Of a DNA stretch of 64,000 bases, positions 31,073-40,373 are shown in pieces (position 1 is the first letter of the stretch; the number at the start of each line of letters is the position of its first letter). The translations under genes were made by a program, and so were the position numbers. The stretch is from contig NZ_CP029562.1 in the NCBI RefSeq assembly GCF_004136315.1, forward strand, positions 5,355,501 to 5,419,500, read 5' to 3'. The DNA comes from Mesorhizobium sp. Pch-S (GTDB lineage: Bacteria > Pseudomonadota > Alphaproteobacteria > Rhizobiales > Rhizobiaceae). The notes under the pieces were generated by a model. That model was not told the origin of the DNA and made no database searches. It was given only the letters and a program-made list of their open reading frames with translations.

Positions 31073-31383
31073 TGATCCATCTCCTTCAGCACGGTCTTCA
31101 GCCTTTCGATGCGGTCAGGCCAGAAGGTGCGATAGCGTTCGATCCAGCTGAGCAGCGGCGATAATCCTTCCGGGGCGGCCCGGTAAAAAGCATTGCGGCC
31201 GACGCGGCGTTCGCTCACCAGCCCGGCGCCGCGCAGCACGGCAAGATGCTGGGAGACTGCCGGTTGGGACACCGGCGTGCCGGCGCGCAGTTCGGAGACA
31301 GTCATCTCGTCGTCGACCAGCCGTTCAAACAGCGCGCGCCGTGTCGGGTCGGCCAGGGCCTTGAAGATTTCGGATTCGATCAT
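31069..31383 (-). CDS. ArsR family transcriptional regulator
   Basis: 104 residues of winged helix-turn-helix: IFKALADPTRRALFERLVDDEMTVSEL, then VSQPAVSQHLAVLRGAGLVSERRVGRNAFYRA. The classic ArsR metal-binding Cys box (ELCVCDL) is absent, as usual for the group that pairs with SRPBCC proteins. It is the first gene of the pair and probably represses its own operon. Confidence 0.9.
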   Translation of the reverse strand: MIESEIFKALADPTRRALFERLVDDEMTVSELRAGTPVSQPAVSQHLAVLRGAGLVSERRVGRNAFYRAAPEGLSPLLSWIERYRTFWPDRIERLKTVLKEMDQ

Positions 31384-31503
31384 GCTAAAACATAAGTGGA
31401 TACTTATCCGTTTGGCAAGAGCCTCCCCGGGGTAAGGACTTGAAACGAAGCCTGGTCGGCTCTTTTGCTGACATTCCTTGACAAATAGCCAACGCGGGAA
31501 CTA

Positions 31504-31518
31504 GAACAGAAATAGAAC
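31504..31518 (+). promoter_or_regulatory. LexA (SOS) box ahead of ssb
   Basis: GAACAGAAATAGAAC, GAAC-N7-GAAC, about 100 bases before the ssb start. An extra GAAC at 31498-31501 lies two bases upstream but at the wrong spacing. TTGACA at 31478-31483 nearby could be the promoter -35 element. Confidence 0.78.
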
Positions 31519-31618
31519 AAAAACGTTGTGGGAAAGGCATGTCCGTGGAGGCGGGCAGGCCCCTCAGCCTATATGGTGCGGCGAGAATTCTGGTTTCGGA
31601 CGAGCGCGGAGAAGTGTG

Positions 31619-32155
31619 ATGGCTGGCAGCGTCAACAAGGTCATTCTGGTGGGGAATCTGGGTGCGGATCCCGAAATCCGCCGGCTGAACTCGGGTGAGC
31701 CGGTCGTCAACATCCGTATCGCCACCTCGGAAAGCTGGCGCGACAAGAACTCGGGCGAACGCAAGGAAAAGACCGAGTGGCACAACGTCGTCATCTTCAA
31801 CGACCAGCTCGCCAAGGTGGCCGAGCAGTATCTGAAGAAAGGCATGAAGGTCTATGTCGAGGGTCAGTTGCAGACCCGTAAATGGCAGGACCAGAGCGGC
31901 CAGGAGCGCTATACAACCGAAGTCGTGCTGCAGAAATTCCGTGGCGAATTGCAGATGCTCGATGCACGTGGCGGGCAGGGTGAAGGTGGCCAGGTCGGTT
32001 ATTCCGGCGGCAACCGCGACAGCTTCGGTCAGTCCGGCCCGAGCGACTTCGGTGGCGGTCGCAGCTCGGGTGGCGGTGGTTTTGGCGGCGGAAACGGCAA
32101 CCGCGGTGGCGGTGGCGGCGGTTCGCGCGAACTGGACGATGAAATCCCGTTCTGA
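31619..32155 (+). CDS. ssb: Single-stranded DNA-binding protein
   Basis: 178 residues. The OB fold covers the first 115 or so ([62 protein letters not shown]), then a Gly-rich disordered linker and the conserved acidic tip DDEIPF that recruits repair partners. Start at the ATG at 31619; the open frame extends upstream without support. It faces uvrA across a few intervening genes, and both carry LexA boxes; in relatives the two are usually closer. Confidence 0.97.
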   Translation: MAGSVNKVILVGNLGADPEIRRLNSGEPVVNIRIATSESWRDKNSGERKEKTEWHNVVIFNDQLAKVAEQYLKKGMKVYVEGQLQTRKWQDQSGQERYTTEVVLQKFRGELQMLDARGGQGEGGQVGYSGGNRDSFGQSGPSDFGGGRSSGGGGFGGGNGNRGGGGGGSRELDDEIPF

Positions 32156-32219
32156 TTGCTGATGGGCGGAATTTTCCGGCCCACAGGCCTGACATGGTGA
32201 TACGGCGAGGAGCTACGGC

Positions 32220-33134
32220 ATGAGTGCATTCGCACGCGTGATTGCGATCGGCCTGCTGTTCTTTGCCATGTTATCCGCTGCCGTTTCGGCTGCCGAGCGG
32301 CTCGATGACAAGCCGCGTATCGCAGTCGTATCAGCATTCCCGCCTGAATGGGTGGCGCTGCAGACAGATCTTTCTGATCGAACCGAGCATGAGATCAACG
32401 GTCGCCAGTTCATCACCGGCAAGCTGGCCGGCAAGGACGTCGTGCTGTTCCTGAGTGGCGTCAGCATGGTCAATGCGGCCATGACCATGCAGGTGGCGCT
32501 CGACAGGTTTGTCGTGACGTCCGTGGTGTTCTCCGGCATTGCCGGCGGCGTCGACCCGGCTCTCAGCATCGGCGATGTCGTTGTCGCCGATCAGTGGGGC
32601 GAATATCTGGAAGCGGTTTTCGCACGCAAGGTCGGCGACGGTTACGAAATCCCGCCGTTCATACCGAAGGATCAGTTTGCGGGCTACGGCATGATCGTGC
32701 CGCGGTCCGTGACTGTCGCCCGCAAGGGCGGCGAGGAAACGAAGTTCTGGTTCCCTTCCGATCCGGCCCTGTTGGAGGCCGCCCGCAAGGTCGCCGCCAG
32801 ACTCGACCTGCAGGCTTGCGCCCCAGAAAACAGATGCCTTACCAAGCCGCCGAAGATCATCGTCGGCGGCAACGGCGTTTCCGGCCAGGCTTTCGTCGAC
32901 AACGCCGAGTTTCGTGACTATGTGCACAAGACTTTCGAAGCCAAGGTGCTTGACATGGAAAGTGCGGCGGTCGCGCATGTGACCTACAGCAACGGCGTTC
33001 CGTTCGTGGCGGTGCGCAGCCTTTCCGATCTTGCCGGTGGCGGAGAGGGAGCCAATCAGATGGCGACCTTCATGGCGTTGGCGTCGACGAATTCGGCCAG
33101 TGTCGTCAAGGCGCTGCTGGCCGAGATGCCTTAA
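32220..33134 (+). CDS. Exported MTA/SAH nucleosidase-like phosphorylase
   Basis: 304 residues. After a signal peptide (VIAIGLLFFAMLSAAVSA) comes a purine-nucleoside phosphorylase/nucleosidase fold: IAVVSAFPPEW, VFSGIAGGVDPALSIGDVVVADQW, VLDMESAAVAHV and VRSLSDLAGG, whose Glu and Asp match the catalytic residues of MTA/SAH nucleosidase. Cytosolic Mtn proteins are about 230 residues; the larger size and exported form suggest periplasmic nucleoside salvage. The exact substrate is inference. Confidence 0.82.
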   Translation: MSAFARVIAIGLLFFAMLSAAVSAAERLDDKPRIAVVSAFPPEWVALQTDLSDRTEHEINGRQFITGKLAGKDVVLFLSGVSMVNAAMTMQVALDRFVVTSVVFSGIAGGVDPALSIGDVVVADQWGEYLEAVFARKVGDGYEIPPFIPKDQFAGYGMIVPRSVTVARKGGEETKFWFPSDPALLEAARKVAARLDLQACAPENRCLTKPPKIIVGGNGVSGQAFVDNAEFRDYVHKTFEAKVLDMESAAVAHVTYSNGVPFVAVRSLSDLAGGGEGANQMATFMALASTNSASVVKALLAEMP

Positions 33135-33181
33135 GGCGGACATCAGACTACAAAGATGTCCAAAAATATAGGGATGCAGGG

Positions 33182-33610
33182 ATGAAGGCGCGGATCAAAT
33201 GGGTCGAGGGTCGCACATTCGTGGGCGAGTCCGGCAGTGGCCACAAGCTGGTTCTCGGTACGACACATGGTGAAGAGGGCAAGACACCCGGCCCGAGCCC
33301 AATGGAATTGCTTTTGATCGGTACGGGCGGTTGTTCGGCCATCGACGTGGTGCACATCCTGGAAAAGGGGCGGGAGCAGGTCGAGGATTGTATCGTGGAA
33401 CTCGACTCCGATCGTGCGGCGACAGATCCCAAAGTGTTCACGCGTATCCACATGCACTTCATCGTCAAGGGCAAAGGACTGTCACACGACAAGGTCAAAC
33501 GGGCGGTTCAGCTGTCTGCGGAAAAATACTGCTCGGCCTCTATCATGATGGGCAAGACGGCAACCGTTACACACGATTTCGAGGTGATCGATACCGCTGC
33601 TTCGAGGTGA
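33182..33610 (+). CDS. OsmC family peroxiredoxin-like protein, altered C-terminus
   Basis: 142 residues with the two redox cysteines of OsmC/Ohr proteins: Cys51 in LLLIGTGGCSAIDVV and Cys117 in AEKYCSASIMMG. The family reduces organic hydroperoxides with thiols. The last codons are changed by a perfect 23-bp tandem duplication: the protein now ends DTAASR, while the second copy would have given DTAAE in the ancestral frame. Confidence 0.88.
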   Translation: MKARIKWVEGRTFVGESGSGHKLVLGTTHGEEGKTPGPSPMELLLIGTGGCSAIDVVHILEKGREQVEDCIVELDSDRAATDPKVFTRIHMHFIVKGKGLSHDKVKRAVQLSAEKYCSASIMMGKTATVTHDFEVIDTAASR

Positions 33611-33623
33611 TCGATACCGCTGC
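33578..33623. repeat. Perfect 23-bp tandem duplication at the end of the OsmC-like gene
   Basis: Positions 33578-33600 and 33601-33623 are identical, starting TTCGAGGTGATC and ending CCGCTGC. Because 23 is not a multiple of three, the copy shifts the frame and moves the stop codon. Confidence 0.97.
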
Positions 33624-33671
33624 TGAATGAGGCTGCCTGCGCAGCGATGCGATTGCACGCGTTTGAGGCGA

Positions 33672-34301
33672 TCAACTCGCCGCCAGGGCCTTGATACCGT
33701 CGGCTACGAACTGGACCGCGAGTGCGGCGAGGATCACACCGAGCAACCTGGTCAGGATCGAGCGCCCGGTCTGCCCAAGAATACCGTCGATGCGTTCCGC
33801 CAGCACGAATACCACATAGGTGATGAGCAGGCATGCGAGGATGATGCCGAGCAGTGCCAGCTGGCCTCCGATACCTTGGAAGGAACTTGACAGCAGGACT
33901 GTGGCCGAGATTGCGCCCGGGCCGGCGATCAGTGGGATCGCCAGCGGGAAAGCCGCAATGTTATGGATGTGATCCTTGGTGATTGCCACATCGGCGCTTT
34001 TTTCCTTGCGGTCCTGCCGGCGTTCGAAAACCATCTCGAAAGCGATGAAGAACAGCAGGAAGCCGCCGGCGACGCGGAAAGCGGGCAGGGTGATGCCGAA
34101 CACCGAAAGGATCGAGGCGCCGGCAACTGCAAACAGCGCAATGACCAGAAAGCCGATGATCGAGGCGCGAACCGACACCTGGCTGCGTTGCTCGCGGTTC
34201 ATGCCGCGCGTCACGGCAAGGAAAAGCGGGGCGAGTCCCGGCGGGTCGATGGTCACGAGCAGTGTCACGAAGGCGTTGAACAGGCTTTCGTAGCTCGGCA
34301 T
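33672..34301 (-). CDS. MarC family integral membrane protein
   Basis: 209 residues with about six hydrophobic helices. The family signature is seen in FVTLLVTIDPPGLAPLFLAVTRGMN, FRVAGGFLLFFIAFEMVFERR and FPLAIPLIAGPGAISATVLL. MarC proteins were once linked to multiple antibiotic resistance, but that role was not upheld; the substrate is unknown. Placement near gyrA is common in rhizobia. Confidence 0.9.
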   Translation of the reverse strand: MPSYESLFNAFVTLLVTIDPPGLAPLFLAVTRGMNREQRSQVSVRASIIGFLVIALFAVAGASILSVFGITLPAFRVAGGFLLFFIAFEMVFERRQDRKEKSADVAITKDHIHNIAAFPLAIPLIAGPGAISATVLLSSSFQGIGGQLALLGIILACLLITYVVFVLAERIDGILGQTGRSILTRLLGVILAALAVQFVADGIKALAAS

Positions 34302-34373
34302 GCCATTCCCCTCTCTCGCCGCAACCAGACCATTGGTAGCGCGAATATCGGGAAGTTGCCAACGCCCAGTCGG

Positions 34374-34751
34374 TCAGCTGCCTGAGCCGCAATAGGCCTC
34401 TATGCGATAACCATCCGGATCGATGGCGAAGGCTGCGAAATAGCTGTCGCCATAATCGGCGCGCAGGCCGGCCTTGCCGTTGTCGCCGCCGCCGTTGGCA
34501 AGGGCTGCCGCGTGGAAAGCACGAACGCTGTCGCGGGTTGGTGCGGCGAAGCAGAAGTGAAGCCCTGATGCCATATCCGCCGGCACAGGCCGCTCGACTT
34601 CGAGAATCCAGAGCGAAACCTGATCGCCGCCATAACCCAGCGAACCGGCAGATTCGCTGAGGCACGCATAGCCGAGTGGTGCCAAAACCGCGTCATAGAA
34701 AGCCTTGGAGCGGGATGGGTCGACAACACCGATCGAGACATGGTCGAGCAT
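34374..34751 (-). CDS. VOC family (glyoxalase-like) protein
   Basis: 125 residues: MLDHVSIGVVDPSRSKAFYDAVLAPLGY opens the first beta-alpha-beta module, and the second ends FAIDPDGYRIEAYC. His4 and the Glu in RIEAY are at the positions of metal ligands in the fold. It follows a hypothetical gene by 40 bases on the same strand; both are divergent from an AraC-type regulator. Confidence 0.88.
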   Translation of the reverse strand: MLDHVSIGVVDPSRSKAFYDAVLAPLGYACLSESAGSLGYGGDQVSLWILEVERPVPADMASGLHFCFAAPTRDSVRAFHAAALANGGGDNGKAGLRADYGDSYFAAFAIDPDGYRIEAYCGSGS

Positions 34752-34791
34752 TTTGAACCTCGTTTGAATTTGCGTTGTTGAGATCGGAACG

Positions 34792-35319
34792 TCAGGCGAC
34801 GCGTCGAGCCAGGAATTCAACCTGCAGGTGCCAGTTTCCTTCGCCGTCGGCACGCTCCCCAAGCCAGCGAAACGAATTGTCGGTGATTTCGGTGAAGCGC
34901 CAGCGTGTCCGTGTTCCGCTATCGTCGCTGCCGATTTGGACGATGTCCGCGCCGTCGGCTCGGCCGGTCTGCCGGCTGTAGTATTGCGTGCGCGGATCGC
35001 TCCACAGGATGTGCCAGGCATCGATGCCTGGGTCGTAGATCCGCAGCGTCGTGCCATAGAACGTCCAGGGGCCGAGTTCGGTCGAAGGCCCCGCGTCGCG
35101 CGCAGGCAGCATCCAGACGTCCTGAATGGCGCGTCCCTCCAGTGCCCAGCCGAAATGGATCTCGCCGCGGCCAACGAGCAGCCTGCCGTCGTCGGTCCAG
35201 CGTTTGGCATCGAAGCTCCATGCTCCGGCAAAGCGACCGTAAAGGGCGAGCTTGTCGGCGTGGGCGGCCAAGGGGCCTGGCGCCTGCAGGGCCTCGGTGA
35301 AGGAGTTCCGGTGATGCAT
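34792..35319 (-). CDS. Conserved protein of unknown function (beta-barrel-like)
   Basis: 175 residues starting MHHRNSFTEALQAPGPLAAH. The alternating pattern of aromatic and polar residues (FAGAWSFDAKRW, GEIHFGWALEGRAIQDVWMLP, TLRIYDPGIDAWHILWSDP, RTRWRFTEITDNSFRWLGE) suggests a lipocalin or DUF1579-like barrel that could hold a small molecule. I do not recognise a named family with confidence. It is first in a two-gene unit with the VOC gene, under probable control of the neighbouring AraC regulator. Confidence 0.65.
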   Translation of the reverse strand: MHHRNSFTEALQAPGPLAAHADKLALYGRFAGAWSFDAKRWTDDGRLLVGRGEIHFGWALEGRAIQDVWMLPARDAGPSTELGPWTFYGTTLRIYDPGIDAWHILWSDPRTQYYSRQTGRADGADIVQIGSDDSGTRTRWRFTEITDNSFRWLGERADGEGNWHLQVEFLARRVA

Positions 35320-35403
35320 GACGACCTCAAACCTGTCAGGAGACATCATCGGCGTAGCGCTTGCCGGCTGTCTGGGCTTGGGAAAAATTGCTAAATCGCG
35401 GCC

Positions 35404-36255
35404 ATGAGCCAGCAGGTGCGGATACTTGCCAGAAAAGCCGGATGGAGCGTGGCCGACATCGTCTGCACTGCGACGGTCGGCGAACGGCCTTTCGAAGAAG
35501 AGCATGGCTCGTTCTGCATCGCAGTCGTCACCTGCGGTACATTCCACTACCGTTCGCGGCAGGGAGCGGCGGTAATGACGCCGGGCGCTTTGTTGCTCGG
35601 CAATGCCCGGACGTGCTTCGAATGCGGGCATGATCACAGCAGCGGTGACCGTTGCCTGTCGTTTCAATTTTCGCCCGAGATGCTGGAAGACGTCTTGGCG
35701 AATGTGCCTGGAGCGAAACAGGGCGAATTCCATGCGCCGAACCTGCCGTCATGTCCAGAGCTTGCTGCACTTCTCGCGGATGCCGAGGTCGCCCGCCGCG
35801 AAGGCGACGCCAATGAGCTTGAGGAAGTCGCGCTGCGGCTGGCAGGTGCGGCGGCGACGATGCTGACGGGGACGCCGGGAAGACCTGCAAAGATCAGCCA
35901 ACGCGATGAAAAGCGCATCGCCGAAGCGATACGCCTCATTGAGGATCGGGGGGACGAGCATCTCTCGCTGTCCGACCTGGCAGACCAGGCCGCGACCAGC
36001 CCATATCATTTCCTGCGCTCGTTTCGCGCGATCGTAGGCATGACCCCGTATCAGTTTCTGCTGCGGGCCAGGCTGCACCGCGCTGCTGTCCAGCTGCGGA
36101 TTTCCGCAGATCCCGTTTCGGAAATTGCTTTCGAGGCGGGTTTCGGTGATCTGTCGACCTTCAATCGCCGTTTCCGGAGGGTGATGGGGCAAACGCCGAG
36201 CGGGTACAGGCTCTCCGGCGGGCCTGCTGTGGAACTGCGTCGGCTATCTGTGTAG
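35404..36255 (+). CDS. AraC family transcriptional regulator
   Basis: 283 residues: an N-terminal cupin-like sensor (about 1-120; a Cys-rich patch TCGTFHY, ARTCFECGHDH, DRCLSF) and a C-terminal double helix-turn-helix (LSLSDLADQAATSPYHFLRSFRAIVGMTPYQFLLRARLHRAA; ISEIAFEAGFGDLSTFNRRFRRVMGQTPSGYR in pattern). It is divergent from the hypothetical/VOC pair with 84 bases between starts, so it probably controls that pair. The Cys/His patch could bind a metal or sense redox state. Confidence 0.9.
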   Translation: MSQQVRILARKAGWSVADIVCTATVGERPFEEEHGSFCIAVVTCGTFHYRSRQGAAVMTPGALLLGNARTCFECGHDHSSGDRCLSFQFSPEMLEDVLANVPGAKQGEFHAPNLPSCPELAALLADAEVARREGDANELEEVALRLAGAAATMLTGTPGRPAKISQRDEKRIAEAIRLIEDRGDEHLSLSDLADQAATSPYHFLRSFRAIVGMTPYQFLLRARLHRAAVQLRISADPVSEIAFEAGFGDLSTFNRRFRRVMGQTPSGYRLSGGPAVELRRLSV

Positions 36256-36526
36256 GAGGCAAAATCCCCCACGACCTCAGGTTGTCGCCGGTGAGATTTC
36301 GCAGTTGACCTTACGGCAATCGACCTGCGCATTTCACACCGCTGCCACAATCTGCCGGGTGTCATTCGCGCTGTGTTTCTGGAGCCGGTCTATCTATTTG
36401 AAATAACTTGAAAAATAAGCACTGGAAAACAACTGTTTCGTGGCGAAAAACCGCGCCCTCGCATTGGAGAATGGTGCGGCTTTCCTATATAAGAAGTCAG
36501 TGATTCCCAGCTGATTGCGATCTATT

Positions 36527-39322
36527 TTGACCGACCAGAATACACCACAGGGGCCGGACGGCCCTTCAGGCATCGAGCCGATTTCCATTATCGAGGAGAT
36601 GCAGCGCAGCTACCTCGACTACGCCATGAGCGTGATCGTCAGCCGCGCGCTGCCCGATGTGCGCGACGGCATGAAGCCGGTGCACCGGCGCATCCTGTTT
36701 GCCTCGCACGAGAGCGGCTACCACTGGAACCGCAAATATGTGAAGTCGGCGCGCCCGGTCGCCGACGTGATGGGTAAGTATCACCCGCATGGTGATGCCT
36801 CGATCTATGACGCCCTGGTGCGCATGGCCCAGGACTGGTCGATGCGCGTGCCGCTCATCGACGGGCAGGGCAATTTCGGTTCGATCGACGGCGATCCACC
36901 TGCCGCGATGCGTTATACGGAATCGCGCCTGACCAAGGTCGCGCATGAGTTGCTGGAGGACATCGACAAGGACACCGTCGATTTCCAGGACACCTATGAC
37001 GCTTCGGGGCAGGAGCCGCGTGTTCTGCCGGCACGTTTTCCGGCGCTGCTGGTCAACGGTGCTGGCGGTATCGCCGTCGGTATGGCCACGAACATTCCTC
37101 CTCACAATCTGGTGGAAGTCTGTAACGGCGCCATCGCCGTCATGGAAAATCCGGCCATCGACCTTACCGAGCTGATGGAGATCATTCCCGGTCCGGACTT
37201 CCCGACCGGCGGCCTGATCCTCGGACGTACCGGCATCTACAATGCCTATTCGACCGGCCGTGGTTCCGTCGTCATGCGCGGCAAGGTGCATGTCGAGGAG
37301 ATGCGCGGCGATCGCGAGGCCATCGTCATCACCGAGGTTCCCTACCAGGTGAACAAGGCCTCGATGATCGAGAAGATGGCCGAGCTGGTGCGGGAAAAAC
37401 GCATCGAAGGCATTTCCGATATCCGCGACGAGAGCGACCGCCAGGGCTACCGCGTGGTGATCGAGCTGAAGCGCGACGCCAATACCGAGGTGATCCTCAA
37501 CCAGCTCTATCGCTTCACGCCGCTGCAGACGTCGTTCGGCGCCAATATGGTGGCGCTCAACGGCGGCAAGCCGGAAGTGATGACACTGCTCGACATGCTG
37601 CACGCCTTCGTGGCGTTCCGCGAGGAGGTCATCAGCCGCCGCACCAAGTTCCTGCTGCGCAAGGCGCGTGATCGCGCACACGTACTGGTTGGCCTGGCCA
37701 TCGCCGTGGCCAATATAGACGAGGTCATCAAGCTGATCCGCCACGCGCCGGATCCGCAATCGGCGCGCGACCAATTGATGACGCGCCGCTGGCCGGCCTC
37801 GGATGTCGAGGCGCTGATCCGCCTGATCGATGATCCGCGACACCGCATCAACGAGGACGGCACCTATAACCTGTCCGAAGAGCAGGCTCGCGCCATCCTC
37901 GAACTGCGCCTGCAGCGCCTGACCGCGCTGGGACGCGACGAGATCGCCGACGAATTGAACAAGATCGGCGCCGAAATCGCTGATTTCCTTGAGATTCTGG
38001 CATCCCGTGCGCGCATCCAGCAGATCGTCAAGGACGAGCTCATCGCCGTGCGTGACGAGTTTGGCACGCCGCGCCGCACCGAGATCACCGATGCCGGCTC
38101 GGATATGGAGGACGAGGATCTTATCCCACGTGAGGATATGGTCGTTACCGTCTCGCATTCGGGCTACATCAAGCGTGTGCCGCTGTCGCTCTACCGGGCG
38201 CAGCGCCGCGGCGGCAAGGGCCGCTCCGGCATGTCGACCAAGGACGAGGATTTCGTCACCCGGTTGTTCGTGGCCAACACGCACACGCCGATCCTGTTCT
38301 TCTCTTCGCGTGGCATCGTCTACAAGGAGAAGGTCTGGCGCCTGCCGATCGGTAACCCGCAGTCGCGCGGCAAGGCGCTGATCAACATGCTGCCGATCGA
38401 GAATGGCGACCGCATCACGGCCATCATGCCGCTGCCGGAGGACGAGACGAGCTGGGGCGAACTCGATGTGATGTTCGCCACGACGCGCGGCACCGTGCGC
38501 CGCAACAAGCTGTCGGATTTTGTCGATGTGAAGCGCAACGGCAAGATCGCGATGAAATTCGACGAGGAAGGCGATGCCATCCTGGCGGTCGAGACCTGCA
38601 CCGACAATGACGATGTCTTGCTGACCGCCAATACCGGTCAGTGTATCCGCTTCCCGGTCAATGACGTGCGCGTGTTTGCCGGTCGCTCGTCGCAGGGTGT
38701 GCGTGGCATCAACATGGGCGATGGCGACAGCGCCATTTCCATGGCGATCATCGAACATGTCGATGCGGATCCTGCGGAGCGTGCGGCTTATCTCAAGCGT
38801 TCGGTCGCCGAACGGCGTCTTGCCGGTGCCGGCGAAGAGGAAGAGGTCGCGTTGACCAATGAGGACGTTTCGGAGGAAGCCCAGCTTTCCGATGAACGTT
38901 ACGAATTCCTCAGGCAGCACGAGCAGTTCGTGCTCACCGTAACCGAATATGGCTACGGCAAGCGGTCTTCGTCCTACGACTTCCGCCTGACCAGCCGTGG
39001 CGGCAAGGGTATCCGCGCCACCGACGTGTCGAAGGTGGGGGAAATCGGGCCGCTTGTCGCGGCGTTCCCGATCGGTAACGACGATCAGATCATGCTGGTT
39101 TCAGACGGCGGTCAGGTCATTCGCGTGCCAGTTCATGACATCCGTTTTGCCAGCCGCGCTACCAAGGGGGTCACCATCTTCAACACCGCCGAGGGCGAGA
39201 AGGTGGTGTCGGTGGAACGCATTTCGGAACCTCAGGGCGAAGATGAACCCGGTGACGAAGATGTGGCCGAGGCTGGCGACAGCCCAGCTGAAGGTGACAG
39301 CAACACGGGTGATGAGGCCTGA
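36527..39322 (+). CDS. gyrA: DNA gyrase subunit A
   Basis: About 931 residues. Gyrase adds negative supercoils together with GyrB. The catalytic tyrosine is Tyr130 in [12 protein letters not shown], the GyrA box is [10 protein letters not shown], and the C-terminal beta-pinwheel and an acidic tail ([16 protein letters not shown]) follow. The start is non-ATG: TTG at 36527 (LTDQNTP as in relatives); a TTG at 36515 is the alternative, and no ribosome site is obvious. The residue equivalent to E. coli Ser83 is Ala91 ([10 protein letters not shown]), a natural variant in several alphaproteobacteria. Confidence 0.96.
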   Translation: MTDQNTPQGPDGPSGIEPISIIEEMQRSYLDYAMSVIVSRALPDVRDGMKPVHRRILFASHESGYHWNRKYVKSARPVADVMGKYHPHGDASIYDALVRMAQDWSMRVPLIDGQGNFGSIDGDPPAAMRYTESRLTKVAHELLEDIDKDTVDFQDTYDASGQEPRVLPARFPALLVNGAGGIAVGMATNIPPHNLVEVCNGAIAVMENPAIDLTELMEIIPGPDFPTGGLILGRTGIYNAYSTGRGSVVMRGKVHVEEMRGDREAIVITEVPYQVNKASMIEKMAELVREKRIEGISDIRDESDRQGYRVVIELKRDANTEVILNQLYRFTPLQTSFGANMVALNGGKPEVMTLLDMLHAFVAFREEVISRRTKFLLRKARDRAHVLVGLAIAVANIDEVIKLIRHAPDPQSARDQLMTRRWPASDVEALIRLIDDPRHRINEDGTYNLSEEQARAILELRLQRLTALGRDEIADELNKIGAEIADFLEILASRARIQQIVKDELIAVRDEFGTPRRTEITDAGSDMEDEDLIPREDMVVTVSHSGYIKRVPLSLYRAQRRGGKGRSGMSTKDEDFVTRLFVANTHTPILFFSSRGIVYKEKVWRLPIGNPQSRGKALINMLPIENGDRITAIMPLPEDETSWGELDVMFATTRGTVRRNKLSDFVDVKRNGKIAMKFDEEGDAILAVETCTDNDDVLLTANTGQCIRFPVNDVRVFAGRSSQGVRGINMGDGDSAISMAIIEHVDADPAERAAYLKRSVAERRLAGAGEEEEVALTNEDVSEEAQLSDERYEFLRQHEQFVLTVTEYGYGKRSSSYDFRLTSRGGKGIRATDVSKVGEIGPLVAAFPIGNDDQIMLVSDGGQVIRVPVHDIRFASRATKGVTIFNTAEGEKVVSVERISEPQGEDEPGDEDVAEAGDSPAEGDSNTGDEA

Positions 39323-39387
39323 CCTGTAGGGCAGGCCTGCGTGTGAGCGATCCGGTGTAAATGCTGGTGTTGCATGATGTTTCTGAG

Positions 39388-39417
39388 AAGGCGGCTCTTC
39401 AGGCCGCCTTTTCTTTT
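39388..39417 (+). terminator. Rho-independent terminator after gyrA
   Basis: Stem AAGGCGGC (39388-39395) with GCCGCCTT (39403-39410), seven-base loop, then TTCTTTT. Confidence 0.88.
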
Positions 39418-39544
39418 ACCCGTAGCCTGGCGGTTGTCTGCTCGTCCGCTTTCTTGCCCAACCGACTTCGGCCGGTGGCGCTTTGGTCGGTCTGGCATCA
39501 TCGCTATGGTGTCGGGCAGATGCCTAGCAAAGCAGGAAGAGCGA

Positions 39545-40027
39545 ATGGAGTCGACCGAAGCTGTTCTGCGCCTGGCGAACCTGTCCGACGTTGCTGCCGT
39601 GGCATCTCTGACGGAGCGCGCCTATGCGGCGTATACGCATCTGCTTGGCGCGCCGCCGGTTCCTGTCACCGAGGACTACGCACCGCGTGTCGAGGCGGGG
39701 CAGGTGTGGCTGCTGGAGTTTTCAGGCGAGCTCGCCGGACTGATCGTTCTTGAACGACATGTCGACCACATCCAGATATTTTCCATCGCGGTTGCACCGG
39801 AGTTTCAGGGAAAGAAGTTCGGCATCCATCTGCTCGACTGGGCCGAGGAAAAAGCGGGCGAAGTCGGGCTCGATCTGGTGAAGCTTTACACCAACGCCCG
39901 GATGGAACGGAATATCGCGCTGTATTCAGCTTATGGCTATCGGGAAACCGGCAGGCGGGCCAATCCAAAGCGACCAGGCTGGACTGTCGTCGATATGGAG
40001 AAACGCCTCACCAGCCGGGGCCGATGA
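39545..40027 (+). CDS. GNAT family N-acetyltransferase
   Basis: 160 residues from the ATG at 39545, which has CAGGAAGAG upstream. The acetyl-CoA loop is IAVAPEFQGKKFGIHLLDWAEEKA (the usual Q/R-x-x-G-x-G/A pattern with K-F-G), followed by LYTNARMERNIALYSAYGYRETGR. The acceptor substrate is unknown. Residues N-terminal to this have the normal first beta strands of the fold (AVLRLANLSDVAAVASLTERAY). Confidence 0.88.
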   Translation: MESTEAVLRLANLSDVAAVASLTERAYAAYTHLLGAPPVPVTEDYAPRVEAGQVWLLEFSGELAGLIVLERHVDHIQIFSIAVAPEFQGKKFGIHLLDWAEEKAGEVGLDLVKLYTNARMERNIALYSAYGYRETGRRANPKRPGWTVVDMEKRLTSRGR

Positions 40028-40048
40028 GCCTACTCCAATCGAAAACTT

Positions 40049-40183
40049 CTACCGGCGCTTGCCGAAGCGATGACGGCGATCGAGGTCGTCGAGGCGCACG
40101 CGCTCGGCTTCCTGATGCAGGCCGAAAACGGTCGCGATCAGCATGGCTACGGTCATTGCGGTGGCGAGCATGAGGATCATCAT
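40049..40183 (-). CDS. Small single-helix membrane protein, 44 residues
   Basis: A short frame MMILMLATAMTVAMLIATVF leading into GLHQEAERVRLDDLDRRHRFGKRR. The first half is a hydrophobic helix and the rest is charged, so a single-span membrane protein with a cytoplasmic tail is likely. AGGAG sits at ideal distance before the ATG at 40183, the best argument that it is translated. It lies between the GNAT gene and coaD on the opposite strand. Function unknown. Confidence 0.7.
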   Translation of the reverse strand: MMILMLATAMTVAMLIATVFGLHQEAERVRLDDLDRRHRFGKRR

Positions 40184-40373
40184 GGCTTAATCTCCTGTTC
40201 CCTAAACGAGCAGAAGGTGAATTGGTTTCACCGCGCATGATCATGTGTACGTGAACAGACTTTAACCGTGTGTGATCGCGCCGTTCATCTGCTGTTCATG
40301 GTTGATGAAGGGTTCACGCCGCACTCCCGGCCGGCATTTGCGTTCCGGCCCGGTGCCCGCTAGAAGCAGCATC

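Noticed and set aside
36566..38920. 784-codon open frame opposite gyrA
   Set aside because: Antisense shadow of the gyrA coding sequence; no ribosome site and no domain.
40008..40244. 78-codon minus-strand frame next to coaD
   Set aside because: It is an off-frame reading over the 44-residue membrane protein, which has the proper ribosome site and membrane helix.
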